Of a stretch of 64,000 bases of DNA, positions 1 to 9,656 are shown one piece after another. The translations under genes and the position numbers were made by a program. The notes beneath the pieces are model-generated. The model worked only from the letters and a program-made list of their open reading frames with translations, searched no databases and was not told where the DNA came from. The stretch lies in contig NZ_RBLG01000003.1 in assembly GCF_003634585.1 (NCBI RefSeq), forward strand, positions 62,001-126,000, read 5' to 3'. The first letter of the stretch is position 1; every line of letters begins with the position of its first letter. The stretch is from Gillisia mitskevichiae (GTDB lineage Bacteria; Bacteroidota; Bacteroidia; Flavobacteriales; Flavobacteriaceae).

Positions 1-1181
1 CTACTTTCTTTCGGAATATAAATATCCATTATAAGAGTATAGTTATAATGTAGATTAGCGTCTAAACCTGAAGTGAAATTGGTGAAAATGAATAATCCGT
101 TATTAGGATCGAAGGCTGGTATTTTAGCTATTGGTGCTTCTATTCCATTTATAGGTTTAATATTAAAAGTACTGGTAGTCCCAAACTGCACAGGTTGATA
201 TGCATAATCTTTAGTATAATTTAAATGCCGTAGCTGGCTTCCTACTCCTGTACTATATAAGTTGCCTTTATCAAAATTCCAATTTCCGGTAGTTGCTCTT
301 ATTGGTTGCGTATCTAGATCTATTCCTTCGCAAATAGATTTTAATGCAGATGTAGCAATATCAGACTCCACTCCATCCACTCCAGCATTTTTTAATTTCT
401 TTATTTCCTCTATATTATTAGAGGTAAATACCCAAACCTTTGCGTTGTTTTCGTGAACTTTAGAAAGAAAGGTTTTAAAGTCTTCGTTGGTTTCATCTAA
501 AGCAAACGTATAATATGTTTCAAAGATCACACAGCCTAGATCAACCATTTCTTTATACCAATTATTATCATTTATGTTCTCTGGTAATCCTCCAAAATAA
601 ATGAATGATGAATTTGGACAGTAGGCTTTAAATTTTTTAGCCTCATCTATGGAAGCCACGGCTGGGAGCATCCTTTTAGGATCCACTTTCGAGTTTTGAA
701 GCACTCTACACATGAGCTCATGATCTGTTTTTTTAGTATCTAAATATAGATATGCATCATATTTTTCAGCTAAAATTAAAGCTTCTTCTAAAGTCGCTAT
801 TTTGGTATTGGTAAACTGGCTTCCTTTCCATCTTCCAAAATCCAATTCTAATAATTCAGCATAAGTGGATGATACTACATATCCTTGGCCACTACTAGCT
901 CTATACATGGTGGGTTGATCATGATATAATACATACACATCATCTGATGTTATATTAATATCGATCTCACAATATTTAACTCCACGTTTAAAAGCCTCCT
1001 CTATGCTTAAAAGTGTGTTTTCAGGATATACATCTGAATATCCTCTATGCCCAATAACTTCAAAATCACAATCGGAATAATTATATGAAGGAACATTTAC
1101 TTGTGAAAAAAGGTCTTGTACACCTCCAAATAGTGTGACACTTAGAGCAACAATTCTAACTATTTTGAAGGATAGAACCAC
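1..1181 (-). CDS. Secreted glycerophosphodiester phosphodiesterase (3' end beyond left edge)
   Basis: Hydrolyses glycerophosphodiesters to an alcohol plus glycerol 3-phosphate, probably in the periplasm or at the cell surface. I translated the minus strand and found the frame open from the edge to a GTG at 1181-1179; no ATG is available before the upstream in-frame stop. After a hydrophobic signal-like segment (about residues 5-30) comes the GDPD signature IGHRGYSDVYPENT (His about 45), then CEIDINITSDD and LYHDQ, which carry the metal-binding and catalytic acidic and His residues. The catalytic domain ends near residue 290. The remaining 100 residues look like the start of a beta-sandwich (LamG/jelly-roll-like) domain, which is an inference. 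GTG starts 5 nt after the glycosyltransferase stop, so it is the last visible gene of the operon. Confidence 0.85.
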   Translation of the reverse strand, partial: MVLSFKIVRIVALSVTLFGGVQDLFSQVNVPSYNYSDCDFEVIGHRGYSDVYPENTLLSIEEAFKRGVKYCEIDINITSDDVYVLYHDQPTMYRASSGQGYVVSSTYAELLELDFGRWKGSQFTNTKIATLEEALILAEKYDAYLYLDTKKTDHELMCRVLQNSKVDPKRMLPAVASIDEAKKFKAYCPNSSFIYFGGLPENINDNNWYKEMVDLGCVIFETYYTFALDETNEDFKTFLSKVHENNAKVWVFTSNNIEEIKKLKNAGVDGVESDIATSALKSICEGIDLDTQPIRATTGNWNFDKGNLYSTGVGSQLRHLNYTKDYAYQPVQFGTTSTFNIKPINGIEAPIAKIPAFDPNNGLFIFTNFTSGLDANLHYNYTLIMDIYIPKES

Positions 1182-1186
1182 TAGAT

Positions 1187-2623
1187 TTATTTCTTTTGTT
1201 TTTTAACAGGATTGGATAATCCGGCCCTACTCATTACACCCCAACTGTTTTTTCCCCTTAGTAGATCGAAATTACCCATAACTGCAGACCACATAATTAC
1301 CGGATGATAAATAATAGGTTCCAACATCGCTGTCCCAATTAACCTAAAGATATAACTAGGCTTTTTATATTGTTGAAATGAATATTCTTCAAAAAATAAA
1401 GCAGTAACAGAAAACAATATTGCAAAACTATAAACGGCTAAAAAGAAGGTTAAAAATATTTGCCAGCTTACTTGTCCAAATATAAATAGAATAATAAAAA
1501 ATAAAATTCCGGTAAATTCAATTAGAGGCGCTAACCATTCAAAAAAGAACCAAAATGGAGTGCTTAACATTCCTAGCACTTTATATTTAGGATTAAACAT
1601 CATTTTCTTATGCATCCACAGAGTCTCGGCTGTACCTCTGGTCCATCTATTACGTTGGCGCTGTAATACTTTCCAAGTTTGGGGAACTTCTGTCCAGCAC
1701 AAGGGATCTGGCACAAAGCCAACGGTGTACGGTTCATCTCGCTCTTGCATCATTCTACGCATACGCACTAACAACTCCATATCTTCCCCAACAGTATTGG
1801 TATTATATCCTCCTGCTTCTATAACAATCTGTTTATCGAACATACCAAATGCTCCAGAAATTAGAAGTAATCCATCTACTCTAGACCACGCCATTCGTCC
1901 CATTAAGAAAGCTCTGAAATATTCTAAAACTTGAACTCTAGCAACAAATGTATCTGGTAATTTAACTTCAATAATTCTTCCATCTTCTATAACACAAGAA
2001 TTAGCAACTCTAATAACTCCACCAGAGGCAATTACCTTATTACCGTTATTTAAAAATGGTTTAATCAGTTTAAGCATGGCATCATTCTCCAAAATACAGT
2101 CTACATCGATGCAACAAATAACACTGTTTTGGCAAATATTTATTCCCGTGTTCAAGGCATCGGCTTTACCTCCATTCACTTTATCTACAACAGTAAGATT
2201 TTTAAATGCTTTGTTTTTGGATTTGTAAATACCTTTTATATCCTTTGTTTCAACGAAGTTATGATAAAGAATATCCTTTTTTTCAAGTTCATATTCTGCG
2301 AAAAGCAATTCCATAGAATTGTCGCTACTTCCATCATTAATAATTACAATCTCAAAAGAAGGGTAGTTAATTGTAAGCAGGGAACGAACATTTTCAACAA
2401 TATTCAATCCCTCATTAAAAGCGGGTGCTAATATGGATATGGCTGGAAGATTTAGAGATTGTAGAAGCGCTATATCATCTTCAAAGTTATTCCTGCGCTT
2501 ATAATCTCTTATTTCTATAAGAGAATAGATGGCAGTAAATAAATAGCCACTAATTATTATTGATCCATAAATCAAAAAAAACCAACTTGCTATTTCTGTA
2601 AACTGACTTAAATTTGAACCCAT
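1187..2623 (-). CDS. Processive family 2 glycosyltransferase, membrane-bound
   Basis: 478 residues. There is an N-terminal membrane segment (about 15-40), then a GT2 catalytic domain with LAPAFNEGLNIVENV and VIINDGSSDNS (nucleotide-sugar binding), DVDC (DxD), GAFGMFDK, GEDMELLVRMRR (the ED base) and QRQRNRWTRG, the Q/RxxRW motif typical of processive synthases such as cellulose, chitin or poly-N-acetylglucosamine synthases. At least three C-terminal membrane segments follow (about 345-440). It probably polymerises and exports a polysaccharide or extends a lipid-linked glycan; substrate cannot be read. Its ATG abuts the stop of the HEAT-repeat gene (0 nt) and its stop lies 5 nt before the GDPD start, so translation is likely coupled across all three. 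Confidence 0.88.
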   Translation of the reverse strand: MGSNLSQFTEIASWFFLIYGSIIISGYLFTAIYSLIEIRDYKRRNNFEDDIALLQSLNLPAISILAPAFNEGLNIVENVRSLLTINYPSFEIVIINDGSSDNSMELLFAEYELEKKDILYHNFVETKDIKGIYKSKNKAFKNLTVVDKVNGGKADALNTGINICQNSVICCIDVDCILENDAMLKLIKPFLNNGNKVIASGGVIRVANSCVIEDGRIIEVKLPDTFVARVQVLEYFRAFLMGRMAWSRVDGLLLISGAFGMFDKQIVIEAGGYNTNTVGEDMELLVRMRRMMQERDEPYTVGFVPDPLCWTEVPQTWKVLQRQRNRWTRGTAETLWMHKKMMFNPKYKVLGMLSTPFWFFFEWLAPLIEFTGILFFIILFIFGQVSWQIFLTFFLAVYSFAILFSVTALFFEEYSFQQYKKPSYIFRLIGTAMLEPIIYHPVIMWSAVMGNFDLLRGKNSWGVMSRAGLSNPVKKQKK

Positions 2624-3697
2624 TTATATCTCGAATCTCTTCTCTAACATGAACTGCGAATATATGAGTTCTTTTTTTTCTGGAAGAAAGCCTTGTTCTA
2701 TATTATGATATTTTATTCTCAATTCCCAATCTATAGGTGCTAATTGCGCTCCTACCCTCTTTAAGTCCTCATAACTACCCAATTGTTTTACAGCCTCCAA
2801 AATTTGTAATTTTATAATTCTACTATTTTCTGAAAAATCTGGAATTAATAATTCTAGCAATCCTGTGTCTTCTAAATTGGTAAGAGAATTTATAGCCTCG
2901 CATTTTAAAGTGTCATTTTTTGATTTAAGGAAAGGAATTAATTTAGGAATATTCTCGAATTGGTTATATCTCGCAATCATTCTAATTGAAAATTCTACGA
3001 CACTCGTTAATTCATGATCTAACCATTGCGAAAAATCTGGGGCAGGACCTTTATAAAAATTCTTTAATGCATTTTCTATATAAATCTGTTGCCATGTGGT
3101 TAATGGTCTTACTGTTTTATCTAGGAATTTCAAAGGTTGCTCTTTAGCTAACTTTAGAAAGTATAATTGAGACTGTTGTCTAACCTCATTTCTAGATTCG
3201 TTTAGATACGCTTCTATTCTATCATTCGGTACTTCTATACTAAGCTCAGACAAGGCATTTATAGCTCTTGCAGTGGTAAACCAGCGGCCATCATCTAAAT
3301 CCATCAACGTGAACTCCACCAAGCCCAAATTTCTAAATAAAACCTCTAGGTCTCGTGCAGATTCACCTTTTAAATTTTCATGGAAATGTAATATCTCCTT
3401 AATAGTTACTTTAATTTCTAAAGGAGTCTTTAAATGGTTTTCTTTGAAATTCTTAATTTCTAGTTCCTTATTAAAATCCTCATCAAACAAATAGGAATTC
3501 AAAAAGTCTATTAACAGGCCTTGTTGCTTTCTCTTTTTCTCATTTCTATAAATCTTAAAAATGCGGATCCAAATAATAGAAATAAAGAAAATTAAAGCCA
3601 GAGATATAAAGAAAAGAGCAATAAATATATTCAATTTCATTATCCATGGAGTAGAATCCAGAAACAAATAGAAGTTGAAATTTTCAAAATTAAACAT
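2624..3697 (-). CDS. Membrane-anchored HEAT-repeat protein
   Basis: 357 residues. One strong N-terminal membrane helix (about 20-47) is followed by a basic stretch and a cytoplasmic helical region. The region from about 100 to 330 contains degenerate HEAT-like units, for example LEVLFRNLGLVEFTLMDLDD, RAINALSELS and CEAINSLTNLEDTGLLELLI. Such repeats make protein-protein scaffolds, not enzymes. It sits immediately upstream of, and abuts, the processive glycosyltransferase, and follows the response regulator by 67 nt. A reasonable inference is that it is a membrane partner or regulator of the glycosyltransferase, linking it to the upstream phosphorelay. No catalytic motif seen. Confidence 0.75.
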   Translation of the reverse strand: MFNFENFNFYLFLDSTPWIMKLNIFIALFFISLALIFFISIIWIRIFKIYRNEKKRKQQGLLIDFLNSYLFDEDFNKELEIKNFKENHLKTPLEIKVTIKEILHFHENLKGESARDLEVLFRNLGLVEFTLMDLDDGRWFTTARAINALSELSIEVPNDRIEAYLNESRNEVRQQSQLYFLKLAKEQPLKFLDKTVRPLTTWQQIYIENALKNFYKGPAPDFSQWLDHELTSVVEFSIRMIARYNQFENIPKLIPFLKSKNDTLKCEAINSLTNLEDTGLLELLIPDFSENSRIIKLQILEAVKQLGSYEDLKRVGAQLAPIDWELRIKYHNIEQGFLPEKKELIYSQFMLEKRFEI

Positions 3698-3764
3698 AAG
3701 AGAATTATAGATTGTAAGTGGGGTAATCTAAAAAATCATCAATAAATAGATCTTTAGTATGCTT

Positions 3765-4127
3765 TTAATTTTTAATTAATAAACGTTTTACTCTTAGAGA
3801 TAATTCATTGGGACTAAAAGGCTTTGTTATAAAGTCGTCTACCCCCATATTAAAAGCATCCATAATAATATTTTCTTGGGTTGATGTAGAAAGAACTATA
3901 ATAGGAGTATCTGGGGTGTTTTTTTTAATATAACTTATTAATTCATTTCCGGTTACAAATGGCAACATGAGATCTGTTAATATTAAATCGTATTTATTAT
4001 CCTTTAACAATTTCATCGCCTCTCGGCCATCATGTGCAATTGTTACATCATTACCATCCTTTTTTAATTTAAATTCCAAGGATTTAATAACCATTGCATT
4101 ATCTTCTATTACTAATATTTTTTTCAT
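3765..4127 (-). CDS. Single-domain response regulator (REC)
   Basis: 120 residues, a complete CheY-like receiver and nothing else. The motifs are all present: ILVIEDNAM (acidic pocket), LILTDLMLPFVTG (phospho-accepting Asp about residue 52), IIVLSTS (Thr/Ser switch) and FITKPFSPNEL (conserved Lys). Its ATG shares one base with the stop of the upstream REC-Hpt gene (TAATG arrangement at 4127), indicating translational coupling. With no output domain it must act by protein contact. The adjacent Hpt proteins are likely phosphodonors and the downstream HEAT/glycosyltransferase pair possible targets (inference from operon order). Confidence 0.92.
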   Translation of the reverse strand: MKKILVIEDNAMVIKSLEFKLKKDGNDVTIAHDGREAMKLLKDNKYDLILTDLMLPFVTGNELISYIKKNTPDTPIIVLSTSTQENIIMDAFNMGVDDFITKPFSPNELSLRVKRLLIKN

Positions 4128-4882
4128 TATCTCAAGTTTAACTCGGGAAAGTCGTTTATTAATTGCTTATTAATATTTGCAAACTCTGCATTAAGTTCAC
4201 TTACAAGTTTAGACATGTCTTTTTCATTGGCCTCAGAATCTAATAAGCGACAGATTGCTTTACCTTTCTCATTTTCAATCATATCGAAAGAAGGCTTTAT
4301 ACCGTGGGCTATTTCCCGTATTCTAAGGTAATCTTTTTGGCCTAAAGATTCATTTAAAGTTTTTAATTCCAAATTAATTGTAGAACTAAATAGCTCTATA
4401 GTTTCCTGAATAAATTGCTTATCCCCTCCTGAAAGTTCATTTAAATAATTAAGGGAGTAATAATCATTTTGCTTCGGAGAAATTTCTACAGCTTTGGCTA
4501 AAGTCTTTCTAATTTGAAAAACAGTAATTCCTTCTATAAATGGTTTTTTTATAGTAGTTTCCACATAAGATAACATTCTGTTTTCCTGCTTAATTGGTGT
4601 TTTTCCTGTAGAAATTATCACCGGCATGGCTAAGCCAAGTTCAGATTTAATATAATCGGCTATTTGATACCCATTAATTGGAGAGGAATTTTCTTCGATC
4701 ACAAGCAAATCGGCATTGCTGTTATCATTTAACCACTGGATAACATCTAAACCATCATCACAAATAACCAATTTCCACCCTTCCAAAACAGAGATTCGGT
4801 TAAATTTTTCGCGTTCCAGTAAATTGCTTTCCACAAGGATAACAGTAGCATCCTTTTCAGGGGAGTCCAGTAGGTTTTTCAT
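4127..4882 (-). CDS. Degenerate receiver domain fused to Hpt phosphotransfer domain
   Basis: 251 residues. Residues about 12-125 align with a REC fold, but the phospho-accepting Asp is replaced: where the neighbour has DLILTD this has DLLVIE, giving Glu63, and the first-strand acidic pair reads VES. The distal Lys is kept (IKKPF, about 112). The C-terminal half (about 140-245) is a helical Hpt domain with IAHGIKPS, His193 being the expected phosphoryl carrier (HxxKx). The Glu could mimic a permanently phosphorylated Asp, so the REC may serve as a docking module while the Hpt relays phosphate from the hybrid kinase to the single-domain regulator. It lies 43 nt after the hybrid kinase and overlaps the next gene by 1 nt. 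Confidence 0.8.
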   Translation of the reverse strand: MKNLLDSPEKDATVILVESNLLEREKFNRISVLEGWKLVICDDGLDVIQWLNDNSNADLLVIEENSSPINGYQIADYIKSELGLAMPVIISTGKTPIKQENRMLSYVETTIKKPFIEGITVFQIRKTLAKAVEISPKQNDYYSLNYLNELSGGDKQFIQETIELFSSTINLELKTLNESLGQKDYLRIREIAHGIKPSFDMIENEKGKAICRLLDSEANEKDMSKLVSELNAEFANINKQLINDFPELNLR

Positions 4883-4925
4883 AGGTCTCGGCGATTTGGG
4901 CTTAAATTACCTTGTCCAGATTTTT

Positions 4926-7900
4926 TTAAATTAAATCTAAAACTATATTTATTTCTTTTTTAATGTTTTTATTATGTGCCAAAAGTACAGATTTTTTATC
5001 AGTATTTATGTGTTCTAAAGCAGAAGCTAGTTCGTTTAAAGCATAAAAAGTGCAATTTAACGATGATCCTTTAAGACTGTGTGCTACTTTTCTTACAGAA
5101 TCAAGATCCTGAATTTCAATTGCATGATCAAGTTTTAATTGAATCCCACTTAAATTCGTTTTAACCATATCCATAAGTTGCGCATAACCTTCTTCATCTC
5201 CATCCAACTTATCCAGCAGTTCCTTTTTATTAAAATGTACCGCCGTAGCTATTTCTATAGGTTCAACTGGTATTTCTTTAATTGAAGGAAGAATCAAGAA
5301 CTTTTTAATAATATCGCTAATAGTATTAAATACAACTGGTTTGGTTACATAATCATCCATTCCAAACTCTTGGCAGCGTTCCTTTTCTCCCTTAACAGTT
5401 CTTGCTGTTAACGCAATAATTGGAATACGTTCCCCTTCAGCTTCTAGCTCTCTTATTTCTTGTGTAGCTTCAAACCCGCTTAGGATTGGCATTTGAACAT
5501 CCATAAAAATTAAATCGATTTTTTCAGACTTAAACATATTTACAGCTTCCTCGCCATCATCTGCTTCTAAAATATTGGCGTTGGGTAAGGCTTTCTTTAT
5601 TATTGTTTTGGCTAAAAATTTATTAACCGGGTTATCTTCAGCTATTAATAAATTAAAAACTATATCGGTCTCTTCCACCCTATGTACGATTTCGTTACTA
5701 ATATTTTGAGTTTGTGGTTCTTTAATATTCTTTAACATATTAAATAACTGATCTATTTGAATAGGCTTCGTGATATTAAATTGCACATTCAATTCCTTAC
5801 AAGCTTTATGTATTTTTTCATCATCTGCAGAACTATGTAACAGTATGAGAGGCAAATCTGCAGATGTATATTTAAGCTTATTACGAATTTGAGTAATTAA
5901 TTCCACTCCATTCATATATGGCATGTTAAAATCTACAATTGCTAGATCAAATCTATTCTCTCCTTCTAGTGCCTTTAGTGCTTCAATTCCATTTGAAACT
6001 AACTCTGTTTCTACATTTCCGATAGCCAACATCTCTTGAAGAATAACTCTATTATTCTTATTATCATCTATAACAAGAACTCTGTTTATTTCTTTAGAAT
6101 TTTCCCGAAGTGAGTTATCCCCTTTCTCTGTTTTAAATACAATCTTAAAAGAGAATTCACTTCCAATTCCTAACTCACTACTAAGCTCTAATTTACTGCT
6201 CATTAAGCCTAACAACTTATTACTTATAGTAAGTCCTAGACCCGTTCCTCCATATTTTCGGGTAGTAGAAGAATCCTCTTGATCAAATGCATTGAAGATC
6301 TTTTTTAAATTATTCGGAGCAATTCCAATTCCAGTATCCCTTATTTTAAAGGTATATAGCATTTCATCTGGACTATCACCAAAAGGTTTAGCATCAATTC
6401 TAAGTTCCACTTCTCCAGACTCGGTAAACTTTACTGCATTACCCAATAAGTTGGTAATAATTTGACGTATTCTAATAGAATCGGCATATACGTATCTATT
6501 GATATCTGAAGATATATTTAATAATACTTCCAAGTTCTTTTCATGAGCTTGGTGTTTTATAATATCTATAGTTTGCCCACATAGATCTAAAAGATCTGTT
6601 TTCTCCTCACTAATTTCCAGTTTTCCAGCTTCAATTTTAGAAAAATCCAGAATATCATTTATGAGATCTAATAGGGCATTAGCCGAATTATACACGGTAC
6701 CCATGTATTGTTGTTGGCTAGGATTTAGCTCGGTTTTCATTAAAAGATCTGTAAATCCAATAACTCCATTTAGTGGAGTTCTAATTTCATGGCTCATATT
6801 TGCTAAGAATTCAGATTTGGATTTATTTGCTGTCTCAGCTTTTAATTTTGCATCCACCAAAGAATTTTCCATTTTCTTTCTTCGTGTAATATCTTGAATT
6901 GTAGAAAGGATAATCTTTTTTCCAGTGGAATCTTTCATTTTTACTCCTGAAATTAAAACAGGAAAGGAGGAGCCAGCCTTTTTAAGAAAGACAGTCTCGC
7001 ATGCCTCTTTGGTTCCAGATTTTAGAAATTTTTCTAATTTATCCTTATTTTTCGTAAAGCTTGCACGAGTTACTAGATCTTTGAAATTATGAGAAGTGAA
7101 TTCTTCTAGATTATAACCTACAGATTTTAAAAGTGCTTTATTCGCATTTAGAAATTTCCCAGACTTTGCTTCAATTACACCAATTCCAATTGGTGATAAT
7201 TCATATAAGGATCTAAATCTAGCTTCATTCTCCAATATTAATTCTTCTGCAACTTTCCTCTCTGTAATATCGCTTTGTGTTCCTATCATTCGCAAAGGCT
7301 TCCCAGAATCATCCCATTCTATGATCTTTCCTCTATCCAAGATCCATTTGTAAGTTCCATCTTTACAACGAACTCTTTTCTCTATATTATATTCCTTTAC
7401 TCGACCTTCAAAATAGTCTTTCAATGCTAGGTCAGACTTCTCTCTATCTTCGGAATGAATTCTATTATCCCATTTACTAATATCTGTTAAAGATTCTTGT
7501 GGATCAAAACCTAGCATTTTTTTAGCCTGGTCAGACATATATTGTTTTCCCTCGGGAATGTCCCAATCCCATACTCCATCGCCAGAGCCTTCTAGAGCAA
7601 AGTGAAAACGTTGTTCACTTTCACGAAGGTTATCTTCTATTTCTTTAATTAAAGAAATATCTGTTGCAATACCCAAAAATCCAATAAGTTCGCCATCATT
7701 ATTGGTCACTGCAGTAGTTACCAATTGAACTGGAAACGTTCTACCATCTTTTCTGGTATAAGTCCATTCATGAGAATCAAATTCATCATGTTTAGCATTA
7801 AATGTGAGAATTTCAAATCTGTTGGTTTCATCCTTACTATCCAAAGAAAGATCCTGGGCTCTTTTAATTAATTCTTCTTTATCATGAAAGAAAAGCACAT

Positions 7901-9656
7901 TTTTCTTACCTACGACCTGATTTGACTTATAGCCTAATAAATTCTCTGCCCCTTTATTAAATTTTTTGATGATCCCATTTAGATCCGTTTCAATAATGGA
8001 AACCTGCGTAGTTGCTGCCATTACTGTTTCCAAATCGTTTAAACTAGTTTTTAAAGCTTCTTTAGCTACAATACTTTCTGTAATATCATTTATTTGAGCA
8101 ATAAAATATTGGGGAACGCCATCTATATCTCTTAATAAGGAAACATTAATTAATCCATGTACAATGCTTCCATCTTTATGCAAATACCTTTTTTCTACTT
8201 TATAGGTTTTAGTCTTATTAGCAAATAAATTCTGAAGATTTTCTAAATCTAAGTTTCTATCTTCAGGATGAGTGAATTCAGTAAAATCCTTCTTTAAAAA
8301 TTCCTTTTGGGTATAGCCTAAAAATTGAGAAAGTATTTTATTAACCTTTAGCCATTTCCCTTCTAGAGAAACCATAGCCATCCCGTTTGGAGAAAACTCG
8401 AAAGCACTCTTAAATTGAAGAGCATTTACCTCCGCTTTCCTCTCTAAAAGTTTTCGGGAGGTGATATCTTCTATTTGACTAACTATTAAGCTTGTTGCGG
8501 CAGAATCTGTTCGAACAATGGAGGTATTTACATCGCACCAAATAATTTCCTTGAGTTTATTATAATATCTTAATTCTAATTTGTAATTATCCATTTCACC
8601 TTTTAGCAACTTTTCTCTATATGAGTTTGCTATCTCTAGATCTTCTGGATGAATAAGTTCCTTAAAAGTTGTATTTCTAATAGAATCCTCATCACTTTTT
8701 TTAAAGCCAAAGATCTTATTAGTGGCTGGGTTAGCCATTTGAATTTTGTTTTGAGTATCCACTAAAACGATCCCTATTGGGGAGCTTTGAAATACTTGCT
8801 CAAATCTATCTTTATGTTTTTGAAATTCTAATTCCAGTTTTCTATCATTATTTATATCCTGAAAAGCACCATAAACCCTTACGCATTCACCTTTTCTCAT
8901 TTCCGGCTTACCAAAGGCTCTTACCCAAATTTCCTTTCCTTTGGCAGTAACAATTTGTAATTCTGTATCAAAAGGCTTCCCTTTCTCTACAGCAATTTTA
9001 AATAATTCATTAATTCTATCTCTGCTTTCACCTTCTTTGTAAAAATTTATACTCGTATCTAATGTCGGCTTGTAGTTTTGAGAAACCTCGTGAATATCTT
9101 TAGTAACTCTTGTCCATGTCAAAGATTGGTCTGCTAAATTAATTTCCCAACCACCAGTACGAGTAAGTTCATTAGCTTCTTCAAAAACATCGTTCAGCTT
9201 TTTTAAAGACTCGTTTTCATCTAATAAATACTGGAGATTCTTTTCATTTTGAGTAACGTCTGTATATGTGATTAAAATACGAGGAGACGAAAATTCAGGA
9301 TTGTTTAAAATTTTAGCTTTTCCTTCGAAAAGCAATATTTTATGGTTTTTGTTTTTGAACTTAAAATAGGATTCAAAATTAATTTTAGGATTTGCACTTT
9401 CCTTTAATAACTCAAACTCTTTTAATCCATCAGAATATTCTATAACATCTGATAATTGGCTAAAGTTACTTTTCTCTCCATCTACATAACCCAAAGATTT
9501 CCAAAATGAATCGCTTATCCATAAACTTTCTGGATCATCTACTTTACCAAACCAGATTCCATTAACCGTATTTTCACTTATCCATTGAAATATTGACGGA
9601 TCACTTTTGAGAAGATCATAAAATTCTAATTGAAAATTCGGTAGGGGTTTATGCAT
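4926..9656 (-). CDS. Giant hybrid sensor histidine kinase: 7 PAS, HisKA, HATPase, 2 REC, Hpt
   Basis: 1576 residues with no convincing membrane segment, so probably cytoplasmic. PAS/PAC domains begin near residues 15, 160, 285, 410, 540, 680 and 810, with GxxWxWD and GY.xEEF-type motifs and PAC linkers. HisKA has MSHEIRTPLNGVIGF (His about 954). The HATPase has NLLGNAVKF (about 1067), DTGIGI (about 1105) and GGTGLGL (about 1137). REC1 has VLVIDDN and IVDFNMP (Asp about 1240). REC2 has IAEDNPVN and IFMDVQMP (Asp about 1380). The C-terminal Hpt has VAHSLKGSS (His about 1525). It is thus a complete internal phosphorelay whose last carrier can feed the REC proteins encoded just downstream. First gene of the operon that ends in glycosyltransferase and GDPD. 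Input signals cannot be read. Confidence 0.93.
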   Translation of the reverse strand: MHKPLPNFQLEFYDLLKSDPSIFQWISENTVNGIWFGKVDDPESLWISDSFWKSLGYVDGEKSNFSQLSDVIEYSDGLKEFELLKESANPKINFESYFKFKNKNHKILLFEGKAKILNNPEFSSPRILITYTDVTQNEKNLQYLLDENESLKKLNDVFEEANELTRTGGWEINLADQSLTWTRVTKDIHEVSQNYKPTLDTSINFYKEGESRDRINELFKIAVEKGKPFDTELQIVTAKGKEIWVRAFGKPEMRKGECVRVYGAFQDINNDRKLELEFQKHKDRFEQVFQSSPIGIVLVDTQNKIQMANPATNKIFGFKKSDEDSIRNTTFKELIHPEDLEIANSYREKLLKGEMDNYKLELRYYNKLKEIIWCDVNTSIVRTDSAATSLIVSQIEDITSRKLLERKAEVNALQFKSAFEFSPNGMAMVSLEGKWLKVNKILSQFLGYTQKEFLKKDFTEFTHPEDRNLDLENLQNLFANKTKTYKVEKRYLHKDGSIVHGLINVSLLRDIDGVPQYFIAQINDITESIVAKEALKTSLNDLETVMAATTQVSIIETDLNGIIKKFNKGAENLLGYKSNQVVGKKNVLFFHDKEELIKRAQDLSLDSKDETNRFEILTFNAKHDEFDSHEWTYTRKDGRTFPVQLVTTAVTNNDGELIGFLGIATDISLIKEIEDNLRESEQRFHFALEGSGDGVWDWDIPEGKQYMSDQAKKMLGFDPQESLTDISKWDNRIHSEDREKSDLALKDYFEGRVKEYNIEKRVRCKDGTYKWILDRGKIIEWDDSGKPLRMIGTQSDITERKVAEELILENEARFRSLYELSPIGIGVIEAKSGKFLNANKALLKSVGYNLEEFTSHNFKDLVTRASFTKNKDKLEKFLKSGTKEACETVFLKKAGSSFPVLISGVKMKDSTGKKIILSTIQDITRRKKMENSLVDAKLKAETANKSKSEFLANMSHEIRTPLNGVIGFTDLLMKTELNPSQQQYMGTVYNSANALLDLINDILDFSKIEAGKLEISEEKTDLLDLCGQTIDIIKHQAHEKNLEVLLNISSDINRYVYADSIRIRQIITNLLGNAVKFTESGEVELRIDAKPFGDSPDEMLYTFKIRDTGIGIAPNNLKKIFNAFDQEDSSTTRKYGGTGLGLTISNKLLGLMSSKLELSSELGIGSEFSFKIVFKTEKGDNSLRENSKEINRVLVIDDNKNNRVILQEMLAIGNVETELVSNGIEALKALEGENRFDLAIVDFNMPYMNGVELITQIRNKLKYTSADLPLILLHSSADDEKIHKACKELNVQFNITKPIQIDQLFNMLKNIKEPQTQNISNEIVHRVEETDIVFNLLIAEDNPVNKFLAKTIIKKALPNANILEADDGEEAVNMFKSEKIDLIFMDVQMPILSGFEATQEIRELEAEGERIPIIALTARTVKGEKERCQEFGMDDYVTKPVVFNTISDIIKKFLILPSIKEIPVEPIEIATAVHFNKKELLDKLDGDEEGYAQLMDMVKTNLSGIQLKLDHAIEIQDLDSVRKVAHSLKGSSLNCTFYALNELASALEHINTDKKSVLLAHNKNIKKEINIVLDLI

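Noticed and set aside
262-456. 64-residue plus-strand ORF at the left end
   Set aside because: Lies antisense inside the GDPD frame, which I checked to be open from 1181 to the edge with catalytic motifs.
1560-1934. 124-residue plus-strand ORF inside the glycosyltransferase gene
   Set aside because: Antisense shadow of the strongly conserved GT2 gene; composition (many Ser, Thr, Pro, Arg) is that of reverse-frame translation.
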